Origin: Lutjanus erythropterus
Taxonomy: Eukaryota; Chordata; Actinopteri; Lutjaniformes; Lutjanidae
Assembly: GCA_020091685.1 (NCBI GenBank)
Contig: CM034603.1
Span: 18,065,584 to 18,129,583 of the forward strand
Length of the DNA stretch: 64,000 nt
Reading direction: 5' to 3'
Below, in pieces: positions 33,061-46,048 of the stretch. The notes beneath the pieces are model-generated. The model was not told where the DNA came from. It searched no databases and was given only the letters and a program-made list of their open reading frames with translations. Position 1 is the stretch's first letter; each line of letters opens with the position of its first letter. A program made the translations under genes and the position numbers.

Positions 33061-36000
33061 TTTCCTCTACATCATATCTTTATAAATCTAATGTCTTTGT
33101 TTTTTTACCTGCTGCTCAGACAAAGTAAAGTATCTGAAGACTAGAGCTGCAATTATAAATCAGCTATTAAATGATTATTAAATTAATGTTAATGCCAATT
33201 AATGTTGGTGCCTACTTTCAGACATTTTTTAGATTAATTTAATCACCCCCACAAAAACAAAAAGCCCAAGCATATGGGATGATTAATAATCATCTTACAG
33301 CCTTTGATTTATTTTAAGAGTCAACATTTGTTCATCTAAAACCTTTTGACCCCTTGTAAATGTTAATTTTGCAATCATCCTTTTGAAATTCAGTGTTTTC
33401 AAAAGTTCAAAGTGATCTGCAGAAATCACTGAACGGTTAAACAGTGAGGTTTGTTATTTGTCTGAAGCTCAAACTGGATTACAGTGACTGCTGTAACTCT
33501 GTTAGACTCTTCTCACGTGTCCTGCACAAAGGCACAAGTTCAGAAAGCACAACAGGTAGTCGTACGTGTTTACTACAAAATAAGATCAAGACAGAATATG
33601 ATCATCATTCATCATCATGTTGTGAAGGAAACAATCACAGAGTGAGTAAAAGAAAAAAAAATGCAACAGTAATTTTCTTTTAATTTTCCTCCATGGGTGT
33701 AACCAGATGAAAACATTACATGCTCCACTGTCATCGGAAGGTTTCATTTTCTCCCAAGCCTCGGATCAAATCTACCTTATTGCTGCTTCTCTCCTCCCCC
33801 ACAGCTGGCGTAATGAGAGAATATTTCCCCAGAGTGTGAAAGCAGATCCAAGCTGTACTTTTAGAAACTTTATTAAACCAACCTAACCAATTATTTTGTG
33901 TTTGTCTTCCTTCTGACGAGTGACGATCCATTCAATAAGCCTGGTAAATGTTAATGTGAAATGAATTTTCTGTTGAATTGAGCGATCAGTGATGTCTTTG
34001 CCAACAGTGCTGCCAACAATAGTTTCATATCTTCCAGTAGGGTAGGTTTTAGCTGTATACTGTAGATGTGAGAAAGGTATTGAAGCGACAATGACAGAAA
34101 TACCTCTGACTCAGAGGGATTGCATTTTAATGCAGAAGTCTGGCACGACTCCAGCTGGGGCAAAATCTTTTATTGAATTGCCCAGTTAGCCGGTGATCAA
34201 ACACTTGGGTAGGAGATTGCATGCCAGAGCTGACGTTTATCTATTTATCTTTTCAGAGAAAAGTTTAGAAAAATTGTAGAAAAAAAAAGTCGCCCAGGCT
34301 TTTCGAAATGAGACATTGGCTGCAGGCTGATAGATGTTTTGTCACACAGTGTTACTGAAAACTTCAGGAACGTTCAGCCTGAAGAGACGCTGAGGATTCC
34401 CTCACAAGTCAGTGAGCTGCTGTGCAACACCTCTGTTTTATCACCACAGTGGAGAAGACTGTGGACATCTAGTCACCCATCAAAAAATCACAACTTATGT
34501 GTGAGACGCTGCCGTTACCTACCAAAAAATATTCTTGATGTCATGTGTGAAGAAGAGTTCTTCTTCAGCTCTGTCAGTCTCACAAGAAATATAGCTTGTT
34601 GGTTGGTGTTGGTGCTTCGAATCATTATGTGGTCAAAGTTTTCTGTATTTTCAGTCTTTTTTTATTGTATTTTAGGACAAGTACACCACAAATGCTCAGA
34701 GTTGTTCATCACCACTAGGGGTGGTGTGAGTTGCAACATTATTTATTTTTTTCACCTGTGTTTTGTATATTTTTATTTGTACATTGTCATTGTAATATTT
34801 TGTGTTACCTGCCCACGGACAGCAGGTAAAAAGGAGCATTTATTGCCGTAATCCTGCATGTTTACGTCTTGTATTTTTATACCGTGTTCATTAACGTGCG
34901 CTGTCCCTTTCACATAAACTTTTTTGTAAAGTTGGGGGACTTGAATCATATAAATTACTCTTGAGTCAGACTTAAAGGCATAATATGCAACATCTTCCTA
35001 ACCCTAACCCTTTCAATCATCACTTACAACTCTCTAGAAGTGTGTGGTGGTGTCTGTATCTGCAGACAAAAATTGTATATTGTATTTCTCATTATTTTGC
35101 TGTGCTCGGGACACTAAGGACAAACCCTGAACTTCTGTTTGCACTTCAGAGCCACTTAGAGCTATAAGGCTGTATTGTAATTTCAGAGCCCCACTCCAGT
35201 GTTTCAGGCCCTTTCCACCAACATGGAACCTGAACCGTTCTGAGCATTTCCACCAAAAATAAACTGGTTCCGAGCCTGAAAAGTTGGTTCTCAGCCGGAA
35301 CCAAAAAATTGCAGGTTTCCTTGGGAACCGAAGTGGGCATGTCATGCTCTACAGGTCGTTGTGCATCGTGGAGCACCCTCTATTGGTGACATCCTTGATT
35401 GCAGTGGTTCAAAACTGGTGGAAATGTGGTCTCCCAGAGGAAAATTGCATTTCTCGCAATCATCTTTTAGCTTACTGAAGTTTCATCTGTTTCTCCTAAA
35501 CTGTCCATCAGGAGAAAAAGGACAAAAACAAAAGAAACCTTGAGATCTTTTGCTGAGCTCGTAGGTGTCTCAGAGGTTTCTCATTGACAATCGTGTGGAG
35601 CAATAAGAGTTTAATCTGACCACTGAGACAAATTTAAGATCTCATTTAAGACAACTGAGTTTCCTTTTGGATTTTCCTGTTATCTCAAGCGCTGATTATT
35701 TAAGACAAATTTAAGAGCAAAGAAAGAGAGAAAAAAAAATTCAAGATCTTCAGTTGGGCTGACATTAGTCTCGGGCTGAAACAAGACAGAGGCTGTTTCT
35801 CAGGAGCCGAATTTAAGAAATATGAGAAGTATTATTCATATTGTTCTTAAATTGAGCTCATTTATGCTCATTTACTGACAGATACTAGTCATGTATTACA
35901 GAGCAGATTTGTCACTCTGTTGTTACATCTGTCACTTGTTCCTTCTGAATTCTTACTGACAACTCAAGTAGACCAATGAAAATTAAATTTCCCTGGAGTC

Positions 36001-36690
36001 CAAAGCAGCATATTAGGCTTGAACCCTCTAATATACACGATATGTCAAGGCAGTCTTTTCTTATGCAAAAGGTAGCTTTCATTTTTACTGGGCAATGGAA
36101 ACATTTCAGACTGTCACGATTCACACTTGAACAAAGGCTCGTACAAAGGCTCTTAAGAGTTAGTTTCCATATGGCAATGGCAGTGGGATGGAAGGATTCA
36201 TCTGAAGTTCCTTCATTTTTGTAAAAGTTTGCCTTTTATGCATTTAAATAGGCAGTGTATCCTCCTGAGGTCTAATCCGTATGAGAGGCACTGTGTTGAG
36301 GCAGTAAAACTGCCTTTGAAAAATGTACAAAAGAAAAGTAAAGTTCATTAAAAATGCTCACTGAGAGCAGCAGTTGTCCTCCCAGACCAAAGCACAGATC
36401 CAGGATAGAACCACGTTTAATGTTGCCGTGAATGGGCCGATGTGTTATTATGATCCGGCTCCTGAACGGGGTTAAAAAAACCGATCCTCTGCTTGGGTTT
36501 TGGAGGGAAAGGCTGGGTTTAGAAAATAGCTATAGAACTTGTGTGACCTTTGACATGTTGTCCTTTTATCAATAAATTCCAGCTCAGTATCCTGTTGCCT
36601 GCCCCTAAACACTTTAACTTTACTTTACCTAACCATATTTTATCAGCCATAATCATGAGCTTTCACTGACCTTAACAATACCAAACATGT
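33061..36690. other. Non-coding; no supported gene
   Basis: It includes the longest open frame of the window (34339-34851), which I do not accept as a gene. A segment at 35204-35345 with TTTCCACCAACATGGAACC and related GGAACC motifs looks like a degenerate MITE. A motif-rich island is at 35950-36260. Confidence 0.4.
35950..36260. promoter_or_regulatory. Candidate enhancer-like island
   Basis: Repeat-free sequence contains TTATGCAAAA (36061-36070, octamer-like), two direct ACAAAGGCTC copies 12 bp apart (36131 and 36143; ACAAAG is the SOX/TCF core), and TTTTATGCATTTAAAT near 36234. No conservation evidence is available here. Confidence 0.25.
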
Positions 36691-37190
36691 CACACATTCT
36701 TAGAATAATCAAGGTTCTAATTAGATCCATAAATAGGAGAACCCTTTTCGATTCCTGGTAGAGCATTTTATAAAGGTTCCACCTGAAGCCCTTTCAGAGA
36801 GTTTTAACTAGAATCCAATACAAAGGATTATACCTAGAACCATTAGTGAAAGGTTTCACCCAGAACCCCCTGTGAGGGTTATATCCGGAACTTTTCCACC
36901 TTCTAAGGGTGCTAACAAGCACCCACTCGGGGGATTCTTCAGACAACCTTTTTATATTACAAGGGTTTTATCTTAAACCCACACAGGGGGTTCTACAGAG
37001 AACGCTTTATATATCATGGTACAAAAAAGAGTTCTTCAAGGATTTCAACAATCTGTTAGAACTCTTTCCTCCCAGAAGGTGTAGTTTGGATGAAAATGGT
37101 TCTTGATGGAACCCTTAGTCCCACAAAGAGCCCTTGACAAACCCTTTCTTCATAAAAAGGTTCTGCAGAAGCAAAAAGTTCTGGGGAGAC
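36691..37190. mobile_element. GGTTCT/AGAACC palindrome-rich element, truncated copy
   Basis: It begins CACACATTCTTAGAATAATCAAGG (family end in two parts: CACACATTCTTAG and AATAATCAAGG). It then repeats the interior order of 9240-10290: AGAACCATTAG, TTCCACCTTCTAAGGGT, CAAGGGTTTTATCT, and TCTTCAAGGATTTCAACAA. The right terminus is missing. Confidence 0.6.
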
Positions 37191-37869
37191 CTTGAGGGAA
37201 AACCATCTCTGCAACACAATACATAGACGACTTTGACATAATGTCAAAACTGTTATTTCTGCACATACTGTTGATAATTTCACTTTTTGATCTTTTAAAC
37301 TAACATTCTTACATATTGCACGTTAAAGATTTTGTAAAACACCAATAAATGACCTGAAACATGAACACTCATCCAGCAGCTTTAGTGGACACGTCCAGAC
37401 ATGTCTGAGCCACTAGAGCCAGAGGACGGTGACAGGATGTTTTTTTTTCTTCTGTGTCGGGTTGTTGGAACTGAAGTGAGCTGAAGTGAACTAACTGACT
37501 GTTAGGGATGGGGAGGTGGTTTTGATTGTGTGTCGGGGTCGTTGGACTTATATTGTGTTGGAGGACCATTGCTACAGCACATCACCAGTCCATGTTTCAG
37601 GACCGGTCAAAGACTCTTTAACAGAGAGATGGTGAACAACAGTCTCCAGAATTCAGCACTACATAGTTGTCAGTATTTTTACATGTTTTCAGCAGCTATC
37701 TTCTAACATGTATAAAGTGTTTAGAAGAAAATCTTTTTTCCTTTCAAGGACTTGAAGTTATTACCAATGAATCCGTGTTCGTTAGCTTACATTATACACA
37801 ACATTTTACATTGTGTCTGTAAGTGATGCTGGTCTGTGAGTTTTTGTTTGTTTGTTGGGCAAAACAACT
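37191..37869. other. Non-coding; no gene seen
   Basis: No exon, RNA gene or named repeat recognised. Confidence 0.45.
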
Positions 37870-37973
37870 CTATAATGAGAGGAATGATGGACCAAAGGCC
37901 TCCAGCTGGACTCAAACTGGGCATGTTGCAACTTAATGGGCAGTGTCTTAAACCCTGACGCTACCTGTGGTCC
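37870..37973 (-). mobile_element. tRNA-derived SINE fragment
   Basis: On the minus strand a B-box-like CCCAGTTTGAGTCCAGC is followed by GGAGGCCTTTGGTCCATCATTCC, which resembles the 'GGCCTTTGCTGCATGTCATTCC' block of a common teleost SINE. The A box is not clear. Confidence 0.45.
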
Positions 37974-40900
37974 ATTTTTGTTGTGTAAATGTTTGTTTCA
38001 CAACTAACTTTTCAAAATTATTTATTTCACTGGTTCTTTTAAAGATTCACAAAGGTAAAATGCATCATACAAAATTTCTGATATGTACATTAGTTACTCA
38101 CTGCCAATAAGTCTAGTCTGTCATCTGAGGGTCATACTTGATTACACTGATTCTGAGTTTTTCAGGAACAAGTTGGCCATAACAGCTTAATTTTTTTAAT
38201 TTTATATAAAGGCTTGTTGCCCTGAGTGAAAAAGTCCCTTAATGGCTGTATAATTTAAAGTCATACAAACACATCAGCAGCAGCGAAATGTAAAAACTAA
38301 GCTAATCGTTCTGATTTGTTGTTCTAAGCAGGATCTCAGCAGTGACCCACAGCGCCCACAACTTTTTGTTTTGTTCCTCACACTGTGACACTGCACACTG
38401 ACTGTAAAGCAAATCCCATTCGGTCGTAAAACAGCATCAATCAAACTGTCACTGTGAGGATGGTGGAGGAGCTGCAGCAACATTCAAAACACAGCACTTT
38501 CACCTGACATTACAGAATCAACTCCTGCATGTTTTGGCAGTGATTTAAACTGAACTAAACCAAACTAAACTAAAAACTTTACAAACCAAGTCTCAAAACC
38601 ACCACAAATTACAAAACTAACTGATAGAAACTGAGGGCAGAATGACACTGTTCAGCAGCTGCAGTGCCATCAGCAGCCAGGCAGCAGAGAAACTGTGAGA
38701 TTTTATAGACCAAATCACTGTGACGTCGCACAAATAACATCTTCAGGGTAGACAGTCAGTGCTCGAGTTGAACTGAGGTATGCAATATTGTCAATCTTGA
38801 TTATTTCTGTTATTATTTTCAGCTGTGACTGTGTTTAAATGTGCTGTACAGCAGCATTTACTCTAGAGGTCGCTGTAGAGCACCAGCATCTTGGACAGAA
38901 ACAAATGCATGCTTTGTTTTCTCAATAAAGTATGGTTGAGTGTGGCTCTGAACTAAAAGAAAAAGGAACATGTAGTTGAATCTTCGTATTGAGCAGCCAA
39001 ACCTGATTTGACTGACAAAACTCCAACCACAAAACTCCGCCACCAACATAACAATGAATAATTAGAGGTTTTTATTGGTATGTGTTTAAAGAAACAATGA
39101 TCTTTGCGCAACTCTTTGCAGGGGATAAACTGAAGAGTGAATTTTAAGGGGCTTTAAATGGCCTTGGTGCTGAAAGTCTTGGTTGCGGTGCCATAGTTCA
39201 TTCGTTTGAAATGCAAATTGGATGGATTTTTTTTTAAAAGATTCATTATTAATTCTAACCATAGGGGAGGCTGCTTAGAAAGGAAAGAGCATTTCCTGAG
39301 TGAATCAATGAAAATACTACCTGCTGTTGATGCTGAAGTCTGTCTAATGAATTTGAACGCGAGAGTTACATGGAAGATGACTGTTTGCAGCGTGATGTAA
39401 TTGATGGCTTGATGGCACGTCAAGGCTCCAGAGATGTGACAAGGAAACCCATTCACCCATATGCATTTTCTCATTAACAATCGTTGTATTAACAAACTCA
39501 ATTCGCACCTTCCCTGAACTCCCCGGCACAACCTCCTGTTACCAAGGTAACCGTGGGAGTCGTCAGAGTGTAAAGCACCGTCAAAGGCGTCTGAACCAAA
39601 CCGTGTTCTGCGAGTCCTTGAAGTCGAGGCTTTTAGGCTGGTAGTGACAGAGAAGGTTCATGTGAGAAAAGTTGAGGAGTGAAATGTCCTTAAATGAGGG
39701 ACAATTTCACTTGAATGAGATCACGCGCTGTAGGAAGGCTTGTACGGATGATGTGATCTTGGGAAAGGAAGGCTGGGAAACATCAGCGATGCATTTCCCC
39801 AGGGAAATGAGGGGCTGAAATGTATGGAGATAATTATTTCCTCCAATCTTCCGGCCTGCCCCCCTGCCCTGGTCCTCTGTGCCCCATCTGTGACTGACCT
39901 CTGTCGCTCCCCGGAGACATACATGTGTCTGTGTGTGTGTTTGTGTTATATACTGTAGCTGTGTGTGTGAAAACATGTCTAGATATTCTTATTCAGTAAT
40001 TAATTGTTACTGATTAACAGAGGACATATAAAGCAAAATAGTAGTGTATTAAATTCACATGCAAATGTGTGTGATGATAGTACTGTGTGTAAAAAATAAT
40101 TAAATGTTAATTTAACTTGGCAGTCTACTGTCCTTGTCATATTTCCTTTTAATGAAAAAGTTACAACGCTAAATATAGAATTTCATTTGTAAAATGGGCT
40201 TTTATTGTTTAATTGAACGTGTTTTCTTGTGTTCTTTAATTGAATAGTTTACTTGTTACTGTAGTTGCTGTTAAAAAATGTAAGTATTTTCTGCTTGCTT
40301 AGAGTTTAGGGTGTATTTATTGGAGCTACTATGGCGAGGGATGCAAGGTAAATATCAGGGTCGATAATTTATTGGCAGCTTTGTCTGTCTGTACTGGTAT
40401 CGGCGTATGTTGGCTGATAAATATTGACTATTATGAAATCTGATTTGACAGATTGTTAAGGCATGTAATTTGCATTCATGGAGTTTTTTGATGAACTTTA
40501 CTAGAAAGAATAAATGAACATTATAAGTTTGAGTTTGTTTTTTTAAATGAATCAAAATATACATTGAAATGTTTAATAATTTCATTAAAGAATCATTTAA
40601 TTAACTACTTTATGTATCAGTCAGTCAGTGATAATCACAAGTCAACACTAGGTTTAGATTTACCCTCAAGATCACCAATTCCAACTTGATAAATCACTCT
40701 CCATTTAGTGCCAGACTGGTTAAAACCCCAGCAAACGTCAAAACCAGCCTAAACAAGATGTGAAGTCTTGAAGGGTGACCGGCGTGAAGGTGAAGGATGA
40801 TGATAGGCTCCTCGTGACATGGCAGCGCTGTGAATATTTCCACCGGCGCGAGGTTGAAGGGTCATCCATCTTTCTGTGGAGACAGAAAGACAAATAGGCT

Positions 40901-41687
40901 GACACTCTCCTGTGAGTGGCTGTCATACATCTATCTCATCATTATTGAGCTGCTGGGGACCGGCACCCTATCAGCCGGTGTCACACTGCCAGCGTTTCCA
41001 CTCAGCCGCGGTCCGCAGGATCAGACATGACGACAACAGATGAGAGCCTCTTCATGTGTTTGGAATCCTAACAGGAGGTTTGTCTCGCCGGTTTGGACGC
41101 AAGTCAGCAGCAATAAAAAGTTAATTTGTACACATGTAGATTGTGTTAATAAGAATCTCCTTGGGGTAGAAAGAAGAGGCCATGTTTATTTATTGAGGGA
41201 TATTTTAGAGGAAATCTGACCAATTAATCATCTTATTGGATAAAGCATAAACCCTCATATTCTACAGGGTTTCTAAGCAACTATCTTACATAGTGAAATC
41301 ATGAGTTAATTAATCTATTATTCATTCAACAAAAAATAATAAACAATAGTTGTGATAATCTGTTATCTGCAGTAATTCTGGAGAAAGACGGTTGATTTTT
41401 GAGTCTCATTCACTGGAATGAAACTCATCAATTTTACTTTAACTGTCTTTCTGACCTGTGATTTGCCAAAGTCTCACGTCACAGGCCAGATTTTCTTAAG
41501 CCCGAGAAGAGCCAAGAGGAGGAGCTGAATTACAGTTTTACCCCAGATCACTTGAATTACTTTATGCTTAAAGGTCATTCTGGATCTTTTGCCCATAGAT
41601 GCCAAAATAAAACTGCCTACTGCAACTTTAAATAGGCTAATTTATTGTACCAAACTGAGAAATATTCACTCAGGGTTCAATGTTAAT
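37974..41687. other. Mostly unique non-coding DNA
   Basis: No exon found. Two repeat-free islands, 39130-39530 and 40730-41060, are the most regular-looking sequence. The rest is AT-rich. Confidence 0.4.
39130..39530. promoter_or_regulatory. Candidate conserved non-coding element with octamer site
   Basis: A perfect octamer ATGCAAAT lies at 39211-39218. Homeodomain-like cores follow (TTCATTATTAATTC, GTCTAATGAATTTG, GTAATTGATGG, GTATTAACAAAC) in 400 bp free of repeats. The long frames here on both strands show no protein similarity and probably reflect composition. Confidence 0.3.
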
Positions 41688-41760
41688 GTTTTTTTTGTTT
41701 TGTTTTTTACTTTCACTTTTTTTCCGAAGTAAACTTTTACTTGTCCCTGGACAACTACTT
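41688..41760. mobile_element. GGCAAGT-type MITE fragment (reverse)
   Basis: CAGGGTTCAATGTTAATG is followed by a T-rich stretch and TTTTACTTGTCCCTGG, which is the reverse complement of the right end of the family at 31112-31590. Confidence 0.4.
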
Positions 41761-41796
41761 TTATTTATCAGTGGTCATGGATTACCAGTAAAGGCA

Positions 41797-42590
41797 AACG
41801 TTTGATCTGTTGTTGCAACATCTACAAAATGTCAGAAAGTAGTGAAGAATATCTACCCAAAGCCCAATGTGATATCTGTTAAATATCTTGTTTTGTTAGT
41901 CCAAAATGAAGCCTGTCGCTGCTTCTTTGCTCGTCCTTGGGTTTTAGACTGTTGATTGGACAAAACAAACAATATGATTATATTAACTTTGGACCAAGAT
42001 GCTATGTTCAGATGTTTTTTAGACCAAATGTTCTGAAAAAAATGTTCAGTTCGTCGAAGTTCATTGAAGATAAATAATTGTTAGTTGCACCCCTAACTGT
42101 ATGCCTGTTTATGTGTTATGTAAAACACTTTTACTTGCTTTCTGGTCTACAGAAGTAAACTTTGCCTTCTTATCAGGGTTGGAAATTGGTACCAGCTAAA
42201 TGCTGGCGGGAGATTTCAGACACAAAGTAATGATTAACTCTTGTGTGACTGATGAATTTGAACATTGATTCATCATTTGCTGAAAGCTGTTCACATTTTC
42301 AAAGTTAATTTCTGTCCCTCTTTGTAGAGTGAATATCTCTGGGCTTCACACTGTTGGAGTCCAACTGTTACTCCAGCAGTGATTTTCATTGTTGATTAAT
42401 CTTAACATTATGTACTCGATAAATCAATTGTTTGATGTGTCAAATTTCAGAAAATCGTGTTAGTTTCAGCTTTTATATCACTGTCAATTAAATGCTTTAC
42501 TTTGGACATTTCATTGGCCAAAAGTAGCAATTTGAAGACATCAGCTTTGGCTTTGGGAACTTAAGGACATTTATAAAGCCATATTACACA
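41797..42590. mobile_element. AATTAATCG-type repeat fragments (two)
   Basis: Two degenerate copies: about 41797-42098 (CTACAAAATGTCAGAAAGTAG, AAAGCCCAATGTG, ending TTAGTTGCACCCC) and about 42370-42590 (GTTGATTAATCTTAAC, ACTCGATAAATCAATTG). They are separated by roughly 270 bp without recognisable content. Confidence 0.45.
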
Positions 42591-42959
42591 AACTGCATCC
42601 TTATTTATGGATTATTCTCTACTGACTCAAAAACTTTGTAACCTGCAGTCGCATGGACAAATTATGTACATTATTCCTGTACTGTCTTTGATGATGACAA
42701 GATAAAACAGACTTTAACTAATCCTGAAGACAATTCTTGTGCCACATTGCTCTAACGCTGGCAGGCTGCCACCCGGGACGGCACCAGGTTTAAGTATTGA
42801 TCTTCAAACTATTGGTGATTGAGTGCTTTTTAAAGTTTTTGCACGCTCATCTTGGTGTGAGCTACAAAGTCACATCAAACTAGGTTATTTTAAGCATGGA
42901 AGGCTATAAAACCAGGATAAAGGACAACAAAATATACATGTCTCTTTGCTAATTACAGC

Positions 42960-43140
42960 TAATTCATTGTTTGACGTAATTTGATTTTTGTTTTAAGTCT
43001 GTTTTCTGTTGTTTGATGTTTTATGTGAAACATTTTATGCCACTGTCTTGGCCAGGACTCTTTTGAAAAGAGATTCTAATCTCAATGGGAACATTTCTGG
43101 TCAAATAAAAGTTACAAAACAAACAAAAAACAAAACAAAA
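42960..43140 (+). mobile_element. LINE-like 3' tail
   Basis: The sequence CTTGGCCAGGACTCTTTTG, AAAAGAGATTCTAATCTC and AATGGGAACATTTCTGGTC then AAATAAAAG is a recurrent 3' end of non-LTR retrotransposons in fish. It ends in a degenerate (AACAAA)n tail at 43115-43140. No coding remains. Confidence 0.55.
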
Positions 43141-44213
43141 TTGACATAACATTAGGTCTTGGTAGTGTATAAAAAAAATTCGATACCGGTACTGTTAACA
43201 ATATCATGGCTTTCATATCGTTTCCTGTATGATACTTTTTTCGATACCAAATCCATTTAAACAAAAAGAAAATTACATTGCACATTGCAGTACAATTATT
43301 CACTTTAAAGGAAGAATCTCTTCCAAGACCTTGTGGTAAAAAAACAAAACAATGATCCCCGTATCTGTGTGCAATGTTTTTCAGCGTTTTTAACCTGTAA
43401 CATTGATGAGATTTACTGCTTAGGTATCAAAATTTGGTATTGAATAACGAGGCCTTTTCCAATACTCAGTAGTATTAAAGCAAGTTGGTTGGTGCCATAA
43501 AAGTAGTGAAGTTTGATTCACAGCTTTATATAGTACTGACCAAATGATTCATTGATTAATCTGAAAAGTCATCATCAGTTCATTCAATAATGAAAATAAG
43601 GTTTTTTTTTATCCTTTTTTTTTAGCCTTCTTTGTAGTTTTCTTACAGATTGTGTATAAAAATCCTTAAGACTTCTCCGATACTCCCCCAAAACCCTGAC
43701 CCTGGAGGAAATGTCAGGCAGAATGCAGCTAAGAATAGAAGCTGGAGCCGGAGGGTCGATGTAAGCAACAGGCCCATCAGTGGGCATATCCTGCAGTCCT
43801 GATCTGTTTTTGTTTCTGGTTGGCTGCTCGGTGTAATCACCAGGTGCAAAGAAATCTCATTATCCCGGGTCCTGATCTCGGCACACTGGACAGAATAGCA
43901 ACTATGTTCGGCTAGTGTATTAAAACTTTGACCCCGGCATTAATTGGGCATGACTTGTTGGGTGCCTGCGCTGCGAGAGGGTGAGGGATTTTCACTGCGA
44001 GGGATCCTCTTCTCATCGGCAGCTGGTGGGCAGCGTGGGCAGAGCGCCGGGGACTGAGGGGTGAAGGTTCATGAATTCTCTTTCACAATTTGGTTCCCCA
44101 GTCTGTGCACAGGAGTATGAGCCTCCGCTACACTGTAAAAATAAACTACTTGTTTTAACTTTAAAAAAAAAGGTATTAACCAGACTGCCTTAAAATTTTA
44201 AGTTGACTGGACA
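43141..44213. other. Non-coding; repeat fragment then unique sequence
   Basis: 43150-43460 has the ATTCGATACCGGTAC and TTTCGATACCAAATCC phrases of another teleost MITE. 43660-44080 is repeat-free and GC-richer, without a splice-supported exon. Confidence 0.4.
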
Positions 44214-44598
44214 AGTTCAGAGCTCAGGATTACCCAGTAAAATACCATGTCAGGCTAGTAAATCTGGCTGACTGCACAAATTGTATATAAAAAATTGTTT
44301 ATAATTTGTAATTTTTCATGCTAAATGGCAGAAAATCCTGTTTTCAGCATCTCAAAAATGGAGATTTCCTGCTTTTCTATGTTTGTTATCATATTAAACT
44401 GAAAGTCTTTGGGATTTTGAACTGGGATGGACATCTTTCAATATTTTTGACATTTTATAACATGTTGCAGTTAATCATGGCAATTAACTTTAGTCGCTGA
44501 TATTATAACCGCTAATAAAACAATTTGTACAGGAGAAAGTAAAAAACTGACTCGGAACAAATAGATTTCTGATCAATAAACAATAACACTGAACCCTG
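44214..44598. mobile_element. GGCAAGT-type MITE, degenerate copy
   Basis: It aligns through its length with 31112-31590, for example ATGGCAGAAAATCCTGTTTTC, GGAGATTTCCTGC, ATTAAACTGAAAGTC and CAATTTGTACAGG (each matched in order). The ends are degraded. Confidence 0.6.
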
Positions 44599-44840
44599 AA
44601 GTTGATTAGGACTGAAACTGATTATTTAGATTTTTGATTAATCTGTTAATTATTTTCTCACTTAATTACATTTTTCACTATTTTCTGACATTTTACAGAC
44701 CAAACAGAACATACTCACATTTATTGATGATTTGACTTTTCCCCATAAAAAATTACTCAAACCAATTTATCGATTATCTCAATAGTTGGTGATTGATTCA
44801 ATAATCAATTCATTCTTGATTAATTGATTGCAGCTCTGAA
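44599..44840. mobile_element. AATTAATCG-type repeat
   Basis: It runs from TTGATTAGGACTGAAACTG to TTGATTAATTGATTGCAGCTC. The interior ACTATTTTCTGACATTTTAC and AATAGTTGGTGATTGATTC are family-typical. It directly abuts the MITE to its left. Confidence 0.6.
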
Positions 44841-45330
44841 GTTGGTATAATTTTTTAATGATGTAAAATAAATAAACATTTAGAGTCAAATGTCATATTA
44901 ATGCAGACCTATGAGAAGACACGTTCAATAAGTTTAAGATGTTAATGGCATATATGCTGATCGTGTTTCTTTATAAATTGAATTTGATGAAGTTAGAAGA
45001 ACTCTTGTTTATGATTTCTGAAGTGTTCTGAAAATAAATAGAAATTTTAGTTTGAATTAACTAACCAATAAAATCCTTTATGAGTTTTGCCGTGTATTAC
45101 AGCACTAATACTGGTATAGGTATCATTTATTGCTATAAATGAAATGCCTATTTATTCTTCAATAACTCAACTGTGAAAGGCCAATAATATTCATTAAGAC
45201 AAAGACGGCAATAACGATGCTTAGCTATTAAGAAGGAGCCTTTGGAGAGAAGAGCCAAATACTGAAATTACTGTACTGTGGGCTCCACGTGGACGTGTGT
45301 GTGTTTCTGTGTGGAAGCTTTTATGTGTTT

Positions 45331-45376
<46 letters not shown>

Positions 45377-46040
45377 TAATGTCTACAGCAAAGCCTAAGG
45401 AGCAGACACGGTCGCCCCTTGAGATTAGAGTGCAATAAAGGAGGATGAACGCATCCGGAAAGCTCCAGAATGTGCTCCAGACACCGCCTTACTGGAAATC
45501 AATCCGCTTGGTCGGGCCCCCCTGCGTACCGGGTTTAAGTGGGAGTGATGGCAGCAGAGACGGAGAGCCAAGTAAAGAAACAGGAGAGAGAAGGGGGCGA
45601 GGTGGGATCCACGAGGGGGAGGGAAGGGAGGAAAATGAGTAGAAAGGCTGATTGAAAGCATTATGGTCAGCTGGATTAGCAGGCTACCACTCAGCACTCA
45701 GGTCTGAGACGAGGTCAGCGCGAGCCAAAGAGACAAGAGGCCACGAAGGCTGCGGCTCGCTCTTTGTTTTTTATCACTCGTCGGCTGATGCTGAGATTCA
45801 TTGAACGGCTGGGCTCAAAACGCCAATACCTCTGCTAGTTTAATAGCGCACGCACACAGAGGTGAGACCACTCTCTCAACTAGAGCCAAACAAAAGTGAG
45901 AAGGAAGAGGAAAAAAAAACAAGGGTTTTATTTCTGCATTTTTTTTTTTTTATATCCTCCTGTGAAATTTTATTCCACTCTCTTATATAAATGCTTGTTG
46001 TGGCCAAGGTGAAGAGATCCAAAGGTCAACGATCTTATCT
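44841..46040. other. Non-coding with a GT microsatellite
   Basis: AT-rich up to 45290, then the (GT)n tract at 45335-45376, then GC-richer purine-rich sequence (45400-45850) without a supported exon, and a T-run at 45940. Confidence 0.45.
45335..45376. repeat. (GT)n microsatellite
   Basis: About 21 uninterrupted GT units. Confidence 0.95.
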
Positions 46041-46048
46041 GTAGAGCC

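Noticed and set aside
34339-34851. The longest open frame of the window, 170 codons on the plus strand
   Set aside because: No recognisable family, low-complexity hydrophobic end, T-rich composition and no splice-site or promoter support. One frame of this length is expected by chance in 64 kb of AT-rich DNA read in six frames.
39154-39531. A 125-codon minus-strand frame
   Set aside because: No similarity to known proteins, and opposing frames are also open. Better explained by composition of a possible regulatory element.
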